From the NCBI RefSeq assembly GCF_019649055.1, contig NW_026570236.1, positions 620,001 through 684,000 of the forward strand: a stretch of DNA of 64,000 nt, given 5' to 3'. A program made the translations under genes and the position numbers. Position 1 is the first letter of the stretch; each line of letters starts with the position of its first letter. This DNA is from Paramacrobiotus metropolitanus (Eukaryota > Tardigrada > Eutardigrada > Parachela > Macrobiotidae). A model generated the notes under the pieces. That model ran no database searches. It was not told the origin of the DNA and saw nothing but the letters and a program-made list of their open reading frames with translations. Positions 52,380 to 64,000 of the stretch are shown one piece after another.

Positions 52380-55300
52380 ATGGCTGTCTGGAATCCCCAT
52401 GGTGTCGCTCTATCGGCTGTGCCGGATGTGGAATTGAGTAGCGGATATAAGATGCCTATTCTCGGACTGGGAACATGGCAGGTATGTCGCATTGTCTACC
52501 GCATACATACGTACAATTATTGAAAGTATCAGAAGAAATAATTATGGAGTCTACTCTTTAATTATTTACATTAGTAATGGCAATGCAAATATTTTGCCGG
52601 TATCCCAAAATCTAAAACTTGTACTGCTATGATGGAATATTTGGCTGTACGATCAATAGAATAATGTGTTCATCTAACAAAGGGATTGACATTCTTTGTG
52701 ACAGTACGCAAGCACGGTACTGATTGGGAGATTGAAAGTTATGATAGTTATGAATTTAATAGAGCACAGCGAAAAATTATTTGAATGTTTTGCTATTTGG
52801 GAATAAACCGTTAACGCTTCCACTCAGAGAAATTCTCAAAAATTTTCTCTTTGGTGAAAATATGTTCATAACAAATCTCGCATTCGCTTAATAAACGTAA
52901 TTTATGCATGCAAAGCAAGTAAAATAAAGCACATATATCCAGTTCTATGAAAATCGTAATATTACAGTTTAATCTAGCCTACTTCCTTAACTGAGAAGTT
53001 CCTTCGAGGTGCTCCCAAGTCTGGTTATTGTACTGCATAACAGAAGCCTTGAAGGAAACCTTTCTTTCATATGCACTAAACAGTGTAGGAAATAGATCAA
53101 CTGAATAATCGAAGCAAGGGATAATGTACTCGTACCAAGTGTTTACATCGGTTAGCACCGTTCGACTAGACATAAATGGCTCGATAGCGATTTTTGATGA
53201 AAAAACTATTCGACTTTTCACACCAATCAATTGTCTTTTATCCAGGTACGAGTAAATTTCTGGATAAAAACACTATTGACGTAGATTCGCCAATAAATTA
53301 TTGATTTTCTAATTGGATATTCGTACATAGCGTTTTCAGACTAGGTACGTGCTTAAATAATACAGAAGTTCATATCATAACTACGAGTACATACTCTGTA
53401 CTTGTTTTCTGCCGAATACGGCCATATGTCTAAAGTATTACAGAGTACATGTACGGTGATGTACCTACCAAAAAATGTTTAAAGCCTTTTTTTACCGAAT
53501 ATTACCGAATATTTTTACCGAATCGTGGCATGTGTAACTGACTTTATTGTTATTCGTATTCGTCGTTTTACAATCAATGTATGACTAGAGTAGTATGACA
53601 GCAACAAAAATTCTATATGGAAAGTGTGTACGTCATCGGCAGTTTTTGCGTACATTTCGCCTATATAAACTTTTTTCTTTAGGCTGTTTCGGGTGAAGTG
53701 GGAAAAGCCGTGGAGGATGCCATCGATATTGGTTATCGGCATTTTGATTGTGCCCTGATCTATGAGAACGAGGAGGAAATTGGTAATGCGATTAAACGAA
53801 AAGTGGATCAAGGTGTCATCAGCCGGGAGGATGTATTTCTCACGACAAAGGTCAGCCGAGTGTAATTAGGCACCATGCCGGGAAATACCGGAGCGATCAA
53901 TAGTCTGCCTATATGTAAATACGCGTGGATATCTTTGTAGCTTCCAGTCTATAAAAATGATCCCGAGTGTGTGCGAGAGGCAATTAGTACATCTTTGAAG
54001 AGATTAAAAACCAGTTACGTCGACCTGTACCTTGTCCACGCGCCGGTGTCTATTGACGGGAAACAGTTTGCCAAATTAGGTGAGCATAAAGTCTGTAATT
54101 ATAGGAAAATTGTTGTGTCAGCCGTATTGGATTACGGTGTCATCCGTACACGGTAAACCGAGACAAGCAATTAAAAATTTAAGAAAATTTTCGTGAGACG
54201 GATGTTTTGATGCAGATTTGTAACCCGGTGTCACAATGTAGGTCGGGATGAATTTTTCAACAAGCCGAAGGATCCTTCAACATTCTTTAAAGATATGGAT
54301 GCTGCGCTTGTATGGAAGGTATGCAATGATTACCTGTTTCAATTTCATGGGTACAGGTAGATTTTAAAAAAAATAAGAATATGCAGTTCTTACCAGCATC
54401 GCGAATGCTTATTACAAATCCTTAAAGTAACTTGCAACTACAAGTCCGACTATTACAGATGCTACTAAATTTTTTAATGAGCATTTTATATTTGTACTTA
54501 AAAATTTAAAATACAACAACACTTTTAAGCGCGTAAAATTGCGTATACTTTACCTCCATAAAGCTAATCTGTCAGGTTAAAAGTAGTATTGCACGAATAT
54601 TCAAATCGGTGTAGTTCAAATTAAACTCTAAACGAATAAATTAATATGTTCCATTAAATTTTTATCCGGAAGCTAAATTGTTTCAGCTACCGGTGATTGT
54701 CAAAGCTCCTGCTTGCACTGTTCTCAGTTGTCAGTGCTTGCATGTTTACTCACAACTTAGTGTGTAAGTAGGTAAAAAATACCTTAAATTTTCTACTTGT
54801 TTCTTCGTGAAATGGCTATTCTGCGCAGATTTAAAATAAAGCTTTTGCGAAACCTATTTTTGATCTTGACCAGAAAATTTAGTACAATTTTATACCGGAA
54901 ATTCGGATAACGTCGCACAAGGTTAATCCCGCTCATCTGATAATTTATAAAATAACAAGCTTAATAAGCGAATCTTGCCGACAATCAAAAAATGATCGAA
55001 GCAGTCCATCCTTAGTTTTCTGATCTTGTACACATTGGCCGACGCTGATGTAATTAAATTAGCTATAAATGTAAACTGTCAACTTGGTCGGTGTTTGGGC
55101 CCAGCGCTGCAAGGGATGCTGCGGAATACATTATCCCCCGTTTGGCAAGTGCCGGCGTAACTAGAGTTGACTCCGCTTTGGGACGGACGAGATTACTATT
55201 GATTTCCATTTTCCCCGGCCAAACTGATGTATATGTATGTGTGTGTTTCTTGTTCAAATTTCCATTTGTGGGGAACGCGGGAGGAACAGGGCACAGCGTG

Positions 55301-57429
55301 GGCGTGTGGCTACGCCGTTGCATCAACATGTACATCGGTGGTTGATAGACACACCGGAAGTTGCAAGGAAACCCATTCAGCTGTCAGCATACTTAGCATG
55401 TTCCGTGTTGCGTCAGAGTGATTCCGCTGCTTGACAAAAGCCGCTGGTCATGATCGGTTTAAAAGTAGATTATGTAAAGATAAATTGCGTGAATGTCTGG
55501 TCGATTTATCCGGAGATTGTGCATCATAATTTGTCTATTTATTGGCATTTGAATTAGAATTGAAAAGCAACCAGCTCTTCTTCTCTGTCCCGGGTATTGC
55601 GCTACTCTAGGCAAAAAAGCTTGATTGGTTTGGTGCCGATTCCACTGCTTACTTTCCAACATCTTCTCATAAATATAAGAAACCATTAATACATATAATG
55701 CATCAATCAGTTAGATAATCTTTATTTCCGTTTCCATATTACCGAACAGTTAATTCTTGTTTTTTGGCTGAAGCCTGGACGGCTTAGCTTTCTAGCCAAA
55801 ACAAATGCTAATTCCGTTTTCCTAATGTTAATTTAAGATCGTACAGCTCCTACACCGGCGGCGGTATATATGTAGACTAATATCAGTTCTGCATATATTT
55901 TACAGGGTGAATTTCACAAATTTAAAGTTGAAGCATTGATCACTGTACGAGTCCCAGAAAGCATCTGGAAGTAGTGTTCTCGATTCTTTCGTTTTGTTAC
56001 TACGTATACTCGTGTGGATTTTCATTTCAGTTACTTTTACGTGGAAGAAGTTAGGAACGGGTTTTATATACAGACTGGTCAACCTGATACCATAACACTA
56101 GTGTTACAGTTTATAGAAACAAGCAGCTGTATGTAAACACTTCGCACGTGCAAACAGAAAACAAGCGTTTAGGTTAAGTGACTTTACAGGAAATGGAAAA
56201 ACTCGTGGAAGAGGGATTCGCCAAAAGTATCGGTTTGTCCAATTTCAACGAAGACCAAATCCAGCATGTACTGAATAACTGCCGTATAAAACCGGCTGTG
56301 CTCCAGGTACGATAAGCTTGGACAAGATGTTTGTATTAATTTTGCTTTGTATGTTAGGTAGATAAAGCTTTCAAAAATTGAATACGATTTTTGAAATTTG
56401 AATTGAATCGTATATCTTTATTAAAAATCTCATATTGATTTCTCGTTGTAAAGTGCTCCGCGCTGGTATATTTTCGTATTTATGTATGTATTAATGCAAT
56501 TCGAAGCGCAATGTAGATTACTGTATAGCATAACCGAATACGGGTATATATTCTTATTTATTACGAAATAGGCGACAATGTCAGAACAATTATTATAAGA
56601 ACATTACGTAGTGAATACTGGCCGACGTTATCGTATTGTGATATCGCATTCGTACGGCGGTAAATAGACAGACACAGTTATATAAAACTAATGGTTGTAA
56701 ATACGCAGATTTCATTATTTATAATAATATTACGTGTTCACGTATAGTACAAATTTTGTTTCTGTTATTTGATTTTATCATACGAGTACGAATTTGAGTT
56801 TGTTTAATGTCATTAGTATAAAATTGCATTGTTGTTAGTACCGGTATGTTGTTGTTCATACATCGCATTTAATGCGATACTGCATATAAATATACGTGCT
56901 ACTGTACGCTGCACCCACGGTTTCCGATAACTGGAAAAACTGGAGTTATGTATATTAGGTGGAATGTCATCCATACTTGCCACAGGAAGACCTGCAAACA
57001 TTTTGCCGGAAGAATTACATCGTCATGACCGCGTACGCACCGCTCGGCTCAGCAAAATTTCAATCAGCCAAAACCAACAATGGCAACCGCCACGGGGCGC
57101 TTCTTCAGGAGACACTGTTGGGTCGAATCGGAGAAAAACATGGAAAAACATCGGCACAGATTTTACTGCGCTGGTTAATTCAGCGCAATATTGTCGCCAT
57201 CCCGAAAAGCGTCAAGAAAGAGCGCCTGCAGGAGAATTTTGAGCTGTGGGATTTTTGTCTCAGTGAACACGAGATGGGCCAAATCAGCGGTCTGGCCAAA
57301 TCGGATGGTCGAATGTTCACGCTCGATATGTGAGTTAATCGAATTAACGAGCTCAAGCGTTATTTTGTATTAATTTATTTAACGCTGTTTTTAAGGTGGT
57401 CGGATTCCCCAAATTATCCATTCAAGTAG
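52380..57429 (+). CDS. aldo-keto reductase (AKR1-like)
   Basis: Seven exons: 52380-52481, 53683-53850, 53941-54079, 54242-54318, 56190-56306, 56959-57329 and 57396-57429, giving 335 aa with consistent phases. AKRs are cytosolic NADPH-dependent TIM-barrel enzymes that reduce carbonyls. Seen: [28 protein letters not shown] with Asp56 and Tyr61; Lys90 (LTTK); and His123 (LVHAP), with the spacing of the catalytic tetrad (5, 29, 33) exactly as in aldose reductase. Also [19 protein letters not shown] and the cofactor-binding [13 protein letters not shown]. The tiny last exon adds WSDSPNYPF, matching the usual AKR C-terminus; otherwise the frame stops at 57333. Intron 4 is 1.9 kb. The substrate cannot be told from sequence. 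Confidence 0.96.
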
Positions 57430-58439
57430 CAACCTTTCACCGAGCGTTCCATGTCTTTATGGCGGCAAAGGTCATCGGCATATAGCCATGCGATACTTTT
57501 TAATCAAACCTGTTTTCTGTGAATTTGTATGATTACTAACCGTACTTTATTGATTTTTGTGTTTCGTCATAGCGCTCATACGAACATTGGACACATCCTG
57601 TAGTTGGGTAGACTTGTGCCAATTGGTAAATTCATTTCATCGTGTGGTCGTCATCCCATTCGCTGTTGACAACGTGCGTTTACCTGGTTCAATAATATCG
57701 GTTATCCAAAAAACGTGCAACCACAATTGTACTTTTTCGACGAGAAACTTTTTTGAAAGATACTTCACGAGCAGAAGGAGAACTTTCCCCTCGCCAACTG
57801 CGTCTGTCTGCCTTGTAAAGTACCGCTGTGCGGCCTATGTCATAAGACGTTAACAACTTAACACTCACCATCAGCATTTATTCATGCCTCATCGTGTCGA
57901 AAAAATGCTTAACTTATTATTCATTCCCGGGGATGAAATGAACAAAAAAGTTCTACTAATATTCTTAACCGTCAACTTAACTTGCAAATTGGGAACATAA
58001 TTTTCAACAATCAAGTGTCAGAAAAAATGTTATACTTTTGCAAATATCAGTATTAGCCAACGTTTGCCGCAACCTTTTAATCTGCTTACATTTTCCTTGG
58101 TCTGTGCCATCTCACTACGTAAGTGTATTAGTAATGCGCAATCGGACCTGGATCCCACATAAAAACAAAATTCCAGTTTAATTATCATTAAAGATACCTC
58201 GACAATAAACAGCTGGACACTCGCTCCCGAAAGCCAAATGTCAGATCAGCGTCAACATACTTTCAGATATTAAGCAGAAAGTTTTAAAAACCCGACCTTT
58301 CACGTATCCCAAACAATCAACAACGGATACGATGAACGACTACAAAGATCAACAGCGCGCACTCCAAGCAGTTTTACCGCGTAGGAAAAAAAACAATCAC
58401 TACAAAATATATCACCCGAGATCTAGGAAGACTTATTCC
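57430..58439. other. convergent intergenic region between the AKR and PIG-T
   Basis: This 1.0-kb spacer holds both 3' UTRs. No gene is supported: the plus-strand frames at 57557-57853 and 58332-58778 have no recognisable domain, and the second overlaps PIG-T coding sequence antisense. Confidence 0.45.
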
Positions 58440-61400
58440 TCATTCCTTGTGCTCCTCATTCTTCCCTCGCCACCGTCGCAATCGCCCCTTCACGCGCTCC
58501 ATCACCCCGGCCACCACCGTTTTCAGCCTCTTCAGCGGAGGGGCGTGTTTCTGCGGATCGAAGACCACAAAGCGTTTGGTGGTGATGGCATGGATCGGGC
58601 CGAACGCCAGCGCCAGCACCGTACACGTCATACAGATGACATTGTACGGCATACTGAAATCCGGTGTGGGCAGACTCACCAGCAGCGCCTTGGTATACAA
58701 GCGCAAAAAGCAGGCATTCTCAGTAGAGCGGAGTTGTGTGAAGTTCTTGGGGAACTGGAAGTCTTGGCAGTCGGCTAGACGGGCGCTGATGACGGCCGGC
58801 GGAATGTGAAAACCGTGATTGGCATCCGGAGGGTATTCCGTCCACTTCAGTAAAGTGTAGTCGAATTCGACGGAGAGCTCGACGGTGGTGGCCGGCGGGA
58901 TAGTAAAGAGGAGTTCGATGTGATGAGGGAGTTGACGGTCACGGGCCAGGACGAAGTGCTGGCGGGTTATGGGAACCGGTGTGCCTTTTTCCAGATCTAC
59001 GGTGTAAATGGGAATTCATAAGTCGGAAAATGCTACGGTTATTAGATGATCACCATTATCCATACGTTACAATGTAGAAAGACTGAGCCTGTCTGCTCCT
59101 GCGGACAAGCAGTTCTATTCAATGCTTTTCACGAATAACTAAGCAAACTGTGCAACTCTTTTAAGCGAAGGTCCCTAAAAAATAATATACCATGATTATT
59201 CGTATCAACAACGAGACCGCGAACGCTATTTCGAATTTTTTTTTGTCAAAAGAAGAGAAATTTCGCTCGGAAATACAATGCTGTGGTTACCTACAAATAT
59301 TATGACACAGTTTTAGTTTGTCTGCTTTTCGTGGCGAACAATTCCAGATCATGCTCTACTTTAAGCCATTTGGTAATAGGTTTTCTAAATTTTTCCACAA
59401 CACAGTTTCGACGGAGAATCAGTTTTATTGGTGATGCACGCAAGAAAACCGTCTAAAAATAATGCAAAATGAGACTACTTTCGGAAATAATATAACAAAT
59501 TACGCCGTAGAAGTACCACGAGACTTGGAAACGGCCATTAAGCTACGTCATTTAACACACATGACGGTAACTCATTCCTACCTTGCAACCGGATTGTATG
59601 GAAATACAATCTCAGAAACCATGGCACAATTTCCATGTACGACACCGTCACCGGCACGTCCGGATTATTGTTTTTCATCAAGCATTTGATTCCACCGTAC
59701 TGTTGACCGACGCCGGACACATAGCGATGCACCTCCAAAAAGGGCGACTGGGTGTGCGTGTAATCCATCGCATGGGAACTCTTGCCGCCGATGTTTCGCT
59801 GCGGTTTCGGGAAGGTAATGGTGTTGCGCAGATCGTACACAGCAATGTCTTCTTCATGGGCCACGGTGAAATACGTGGGAGCGGGATAGAACACCATCCC
59901 ACGACTTTTCATGGACTGGTTAACGTACACCAAGGAGTGGGTGGCCAGTGGGCAACCGGAATCCACGTCGATCTCCAGTAGATCCCGTAATGACCAATCT
60001 GCAACAATAAACTGAACATTTTGACATCCTGGCAAATGTACTTTTTTAACTATAACTGCCAAAATTTCTGCTACTGCCACTGTAACTAATGTACACTAGC
60101 ATTCGCTTAAACCGAATCTTCGCTCCAACCTGAACACAAATGACCAAGTAAACTAGAACAATCCCGTTACGCCACAACGAATCGATCAAAGATGCGTACT
60201 AATACGGTATCTCGTAGTTCGTTTCCATATAAATTTCATCAAGGTATGCAGTATGTACCACATGCCTAAACAACTAGAACGCGAACAGTGCAATACTCTT
60301 AACAGAACAAAATAAATTTTAAAGGTTTTTCTGTAAGAAAAAAAACTATAAGATAAAAAGAAAACTGTTTATTAATTGTTTAAATTACTGCAAAAAAAGC
60401 AGCCTAGCACTCATCTTTTGATACGTTCTCTAGTATGCACTTCAGAAAAAGCACAACGCTATGTAGGATATCTTTTACGCTCGTGTAACAGTCTGGTTTA
60501 GCGATCATATTGTCAACGGTGAAATATCGACGAGATTCAGAAAAAATCCCCGGCTTATGTTAGTTTTCCTTACTAAGTTTGTCTTCGTCTTCGATGCTGC
60601 CCGGCAGAACAGCAGCCGTGGCAGAAACCTCCAGCTGCAATCGTTGTTCATGGCATTCAGGATCCCCGCACACCGGTTTAACGTCAAAAGCAATGTTGAA
60701 ATAATGAGCGGATAACAATTTGACGGCGTTGAGCAGTTTGGCCAATCCAGCACGATCGTAGCACGGCAAAAGTTTCTTCCAGGGTGTTAGGTTCTCCGTG
60801 CACAGATTTTCTCGCGGTAGCATACTGTAGCGAAGTAAGCTGGTATTAACGGATCGTGACGAGTCTACCAAACCTATAATGGTTTAAAGACTGGGTAAAC
60901 TCACATGTCACGCTTGAAACTGCGGCCAAAGGGCGCTAACATATTTTACTCCAAACAGAAGCCGTTCCTAATCAAAGCATTTTTACGCTGCAGAATAACG
61001 TAGAAGAGCGACGAGAGATAGCGTGAAACCAGTTGCACTTACATTAGCACATTAGCACCAAGTCGCACGACATAACTTTCCAATATGTCTGCTTTAATTA
61101 GGGACGAATCTATTTTTAATCTAAAGAGTTAGTTCTCTTAGTTGGCCTTTCTGAAAATCAATCATCATCTTTTTTTAAAGTTGAAGGAAGCTTTATTTCT
61201 TATTCGTTCATATAAAGATATACGAAAAACTCCAAATTAGCCCACGCGCAACTAACCTTCGGGCCGGAAGTTCCACTGCGGCGAAATCGAGTTCACACTG
61301 CTAATATCGTTAAAGGTGGCGCATAATAATCCAGCCAGTGAATTTGTCAATCCCCGCCACTTATCCGCAATACTGTCATAACACAAGTTGTCAATAATAT

Positions 61401-62329
61401 TGTCATCATTGATAGATAATACTGATAAATTATATAAATTATAGCGATTTAAGAGCTGAACAACGTTACAGTGCACAAACACATCAGTGCCGGTGTAAAC
61501 GAAATTACGCGCAACCGTCATTCGTCATCGACCAAATTTCTAAGTCACGAACTATCCTTCAATAATAAATTAAATTTATTCAGAAAAATAAAAATTCGAC
61601 AGCGGCATATTATGACCCCCGTCTGACGTGATCCATCAAAGCTGTGCGACAAATATCAAAAATCACTGCGAGCAATCTGTGGAAAGTATCGTAGTGTGTG
61701 GGCCAAAATATCCCAGACTGTAGCCGAATTGGCAATTCGAACGATCATTGGCACGTCAAAGGTGTACGCAAACATTATTAAATTTTTTTACTTTTACACA
61801 CAAAGATAACGCATGCATTTACCTGGACGCATCGTCCTGGAACCAGGCCCACACTTCAGCTCCGGAAGGCGCCGACAGAATGGGATATCCCCATTTTTCA
61901 TGCCGAAATGCACCTTGTGTCAGACGTACATGCAGCTCACGCACGTTGTGCGCTTGGACGATATCAATAACGGATTTAGGGAAGTAGTCCATGTGGACAT
62001 CTATAGGAAAGCAAACTTAACAGCATCTTCGAATGACTAATCTGGCTTTGGTACAGGAATTTGTAGCTGCGTAGTCAGAACGGCGTTCTGAGAACGCTAA
62101 CCAGTTAGGTATAAATGTATAATTGTTGTGTTCCTGTTTTCAGTGCCTTACATTTACTCCGTAAAGGCGTGCTGATGGAAAACTTGAAATGCAGATACAC
62201 GTGCCCTGTACTGAGAGGAGAGACAAAGAGTTCTTCGGAAAATCTATCAGAGTTTTGGCTTGAAAGGGTCTCCACAGCAGCCAGAAGCAGGAGCGCAGGC
62301 AGCACAGCAAAAGCACCAACACGTCCCAT
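58440..62329 (-). CDS. PIGT: GPI transamidase subunit PIG-T
   Basis: Six minus-strand exons: 62329-62152, 62000-61823, 61372-61257, 60873-60574, 59998-59582 and 58996-58440, giving 581 aa with consistent phases; human PIG-T is of similar length. PIG-T is a type I ER membrane subunit of the complex that attaches GPI anchors. Seen: a signal peptide (AVLPALLLLAA); FSEELFVSPLSTGHV; VRELHVRLTQGAFRHEKWGYP; LPRENLCTENLTPWKKLLPC; HRYVSGVGQQYGG; VPWFLRLYFHT; LLKWTEYPPDANHGF; SLPTPDFSMPYNVICMTCTV (the C-terminal transmembrane segment); and a basic cytosolic tail. The end of exon 1 has two in-phase donors six bases apart (after 62158 or 62152), so two residues are uncertain. Five gene-wide introns are short to moderate. 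Identity is certain. Confidence 0.96.
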
Positions 62330-63140
62330 TCTGAAGGCGCCTCCGACGAAGAACGAACAATTCCGCGGAGGATCAAACAGTCTAGCAGGAATCAGCGACA
62401 GCACAAAATTTTCTTAAAATAACCGAGAATCCGAGATCTTCAACAAGAACTGTAACTGCAAAAAGGCATCCAGTACATGGTAGGATCGAGATGGAATCAT
62501 CGATGGTCGAACCGTGTCAGGACGGAATATTCTAAAACTCAAGATTGCGTATTCATCAACAAGATAGAATGGATGTGCTAATGATTTTCTTCCATGACTT
62601 GGATCCCAACAACATTTTACTGGTTAATAAAATGGTACTAAACGTTCTAACAAATGTGCTCGAAAGTCAAGATCAATAAAAAATGGACATCATCGAAGAA
62701 AAACTGAAAAAGGCAAAAACACCTTAGGCTTATAATAGCTGCTTTATTAGGCTGTCGTCAAAGCAGTTTTTGGATGCTTACTACATTTTGCGACGCAACA
62801 GCATCCGCCCGGTAGGCGGTTAGCGTATGAAAAATTTATGCTGAAAGTTTGAAGTCATGAAGTGCTTCAGTTTTTTTTGGCTGCTAATTCTAATACATTG
62901 TTAGTATTCTGCCTGTTTGCGGCTTGCCTTGTTGTTGTTTTTTTGCTTTGGCTGTTTCGATTTTACCAACAGTAATTGATTTTGAAATTTAGAGTGCTTT
63001 GAGATCCGGGCTTTAATTTGACCACTGACAGTGAGTGCCAAACTCCCTGCTGAACATCGAAGAATGGTTTTCACACTGGACTAAGTGATAAGTGTCATAA
63101 GTCACTCAAGTTTCACAACAGTTTGTGCGAGCCACGAAAC
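62330..63140. other. divergent PIG-T/GatA intergenic region
   Basis: This 0.8-kb head-to-head spacer should contain both promoters. It is AT-rich with a T-rich tract near 62920-62950. No other gene or repeat is seen. Confidence 0.45.
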
Positions 63141-63573
63141 ATGCGCTCCCTTCCAGCAGCATCCATTGCGCACTTGCGAAATGCTCTGCACAGCGGCTCT
63201 AAAACCCCCGAAGAAATCCTCTCCGTGCATCAGACAGCATGGGAGAAGTCTGCGGCACTGAATGCATTTGTAACCAGCCTATTTCAGCACGGATCAGCCT
63301 CTGCATCACAATCTCAGCAGCAACAGCCGCTGCAAGGGATTCCCTTTGCTGTCAAAGACAACTTCTGTATTAAGGGTATTCCCACAACATGCGCATCCAA
63401 AATGCTGCAGCCCTTCGTTCCGGCCTACGATGCGACGGTGGTGAAGCGACTGCGGGATGCCGGAGCGGTGCTGGTAGGAAAGACGAACATGGATGAATTT
63501 GCCATGGGCTCCGGATCAGTGGACTCGGTTGTCGGACCAGTCAAGAATCCCTGGAATCCTCTGCACATAGCAG
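63141..63573 (+). CDS. QRSL1: mitochondrial glutamyl-tRNA(Gln) amidotransferase subunit A (GatA/QRSL1), first exon, partial
   Basis: The first exon runs from the ATG at 63141 to a GTATTT donor at 63574 in phase 1; the rest of the gene lies beyond the window. GatA releases ammonia from glutamine so that Glu-tRNA(Gln) can be converted to Gln-tRNA(Gln) in mitochondria. Seen in 144 residues: LNAFVT, then the amidase-signature start [12 protein letters not shown] with the catalytic Lys, [42 protein letters not shown] and the following GPVKNPWNP. The catalytic serines of the signature must be in later exons. An in-frame GTG lies upstream at 63123, but ATG is preferred. A related amidase is possible, but MDEFAMGSG followed by PVKNPWN favours GatA. 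Confidence 0.92.
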
Positions 63574-64000
63574 GTATTTTGTGATTCGTATTTGTGTCTT
63601 ACAAATTTTGTGCAATAAAATGAATAGCTTATGTCGTTTCTGTCGATTTCAGTTGAACGATATACATGCATGGCTGATCGATATAATATGACTGCGCAAC
63701 AATTAGGAATTATCAGTATTTCTACACTTTCCTTTTTTTCGCAATTCTTGAAAGCTTGAATTTGGAACAGCAACTGGAGCAATGTGTTCGCGCTTTAATA
63801 TTGCGTACGATAAAGGGAAGAAATTTTATTGTTCTTTTGGATGGAATAAGTAAACCGAAAAAATTTATCTGCACAGCGCGTGGTAATTGCCAAATTTTTT
63901 TAATTTCTGTTTAATTCTAATACTCTAACACCCGCCGGGGATTTAGCCACTTAACTACAGCACAGTCACAATTGTTAGCGCAGTACTGGTCGGAGTGAAT
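63574..64000. other. start of GatA intron 1
   Basis: This AT-rich sequence follows the exon 1 donor. I could not find the next GatA exon (expected to begin near the PGGSSGGS segment) before the window ends, so the intron is at least 427 bp. Confidence 0.5.

Noticed and set aside
58332-58809. Plus-strand frames of 120-148 codons near 58.4-58.8 kb
   Set aside because: They are antisense shadows of the last PIG-T exon, whose minus-strand frame matches PIG-T throughout.

Overview
This is eukaryotic animal DNA, not bacterial. Genes are split by GT-AG introns, the standard code fits throughout, and the recognisable products are metazoan or pan-eukaryotic proteins. Compact genes, short introns and moderately AT-rich spacers suggest a small invertebrate. 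A tardigrade-like ecdysozoan is my best guess, but that is an impression from gene style, not shown by the sequence. I built the exon models by eye from homology, splice consensus and reading-frame phase. In every complete model the exon lengths sum to a whole number of codons, except CHK2, which is one base short.

Layout. CtBP corepressor (+, 422-8402, 7 exons); an unrecognised 631-aa protein (-, 11993-9534, 4 exons); a small single-pass membrane protein (+, 13082-14419, 2 exons); the mitochondrial RNA helicase SUV3/SUPV3L1 (-, 21996-15339, 12 exons); checkpoint kinase CHK2 (+, 23742-27290, 12 exons, with an apparent one-base deletion); a zinc-finger protein with a probable BEN-like C-terminal domain (+, 29288-34567, 6 exons); the oligosaccharyltransferase catalytic subunit STT3B (+, 36473-41663, 6 exons); a secreted protein with a probable DUF2135-like domain (+, 46329-49200, 3 exons) preceded by a broken paralogue (42802-43812); an aldo-keto reductase (+, 52380-57429, 7 exons); the GPI transamidase subunit PIG-T (-, 62329-58440, 6 exons); and the first exon of the mitochondrial amidotransferase subunit GatA/QRSL1 (+, from 63141, running off the window). 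STT3B and PIG-T both act in the ER, and SUV3 and GatA in mitochondria, but nothing suggests the genes work as a cluster.

Mobile and repeated DNA is the most unusual part. (1) A 1.9-kb element at 29908-31824, inside an intron, has split direct repeats (A1, gag-like ORF, B1-A2, B2), as in PAT/Ngaro-type DIRS retroelements. (2) A 1.6-kb element at 17598-19216 in a SUV3 intron has 9-bp target duplications and ends made of repeated GC-rich palindromes. (3) A roughly 500-bp fold-back element (22115-22612) starts about 120 bp upstream of the SUV3 start codon. (4) Two small hAT-type MITEs (26730-27008 and 42389-42720) each have perfect 8-bp target duplications. (5) The stretch from the STT3B 3' end through the secreted-protein gene has been duplicated in tandem. 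Each copy has lost a different half: the first keeps STT3B intact and the second keeps the secreted-protein gene intact.
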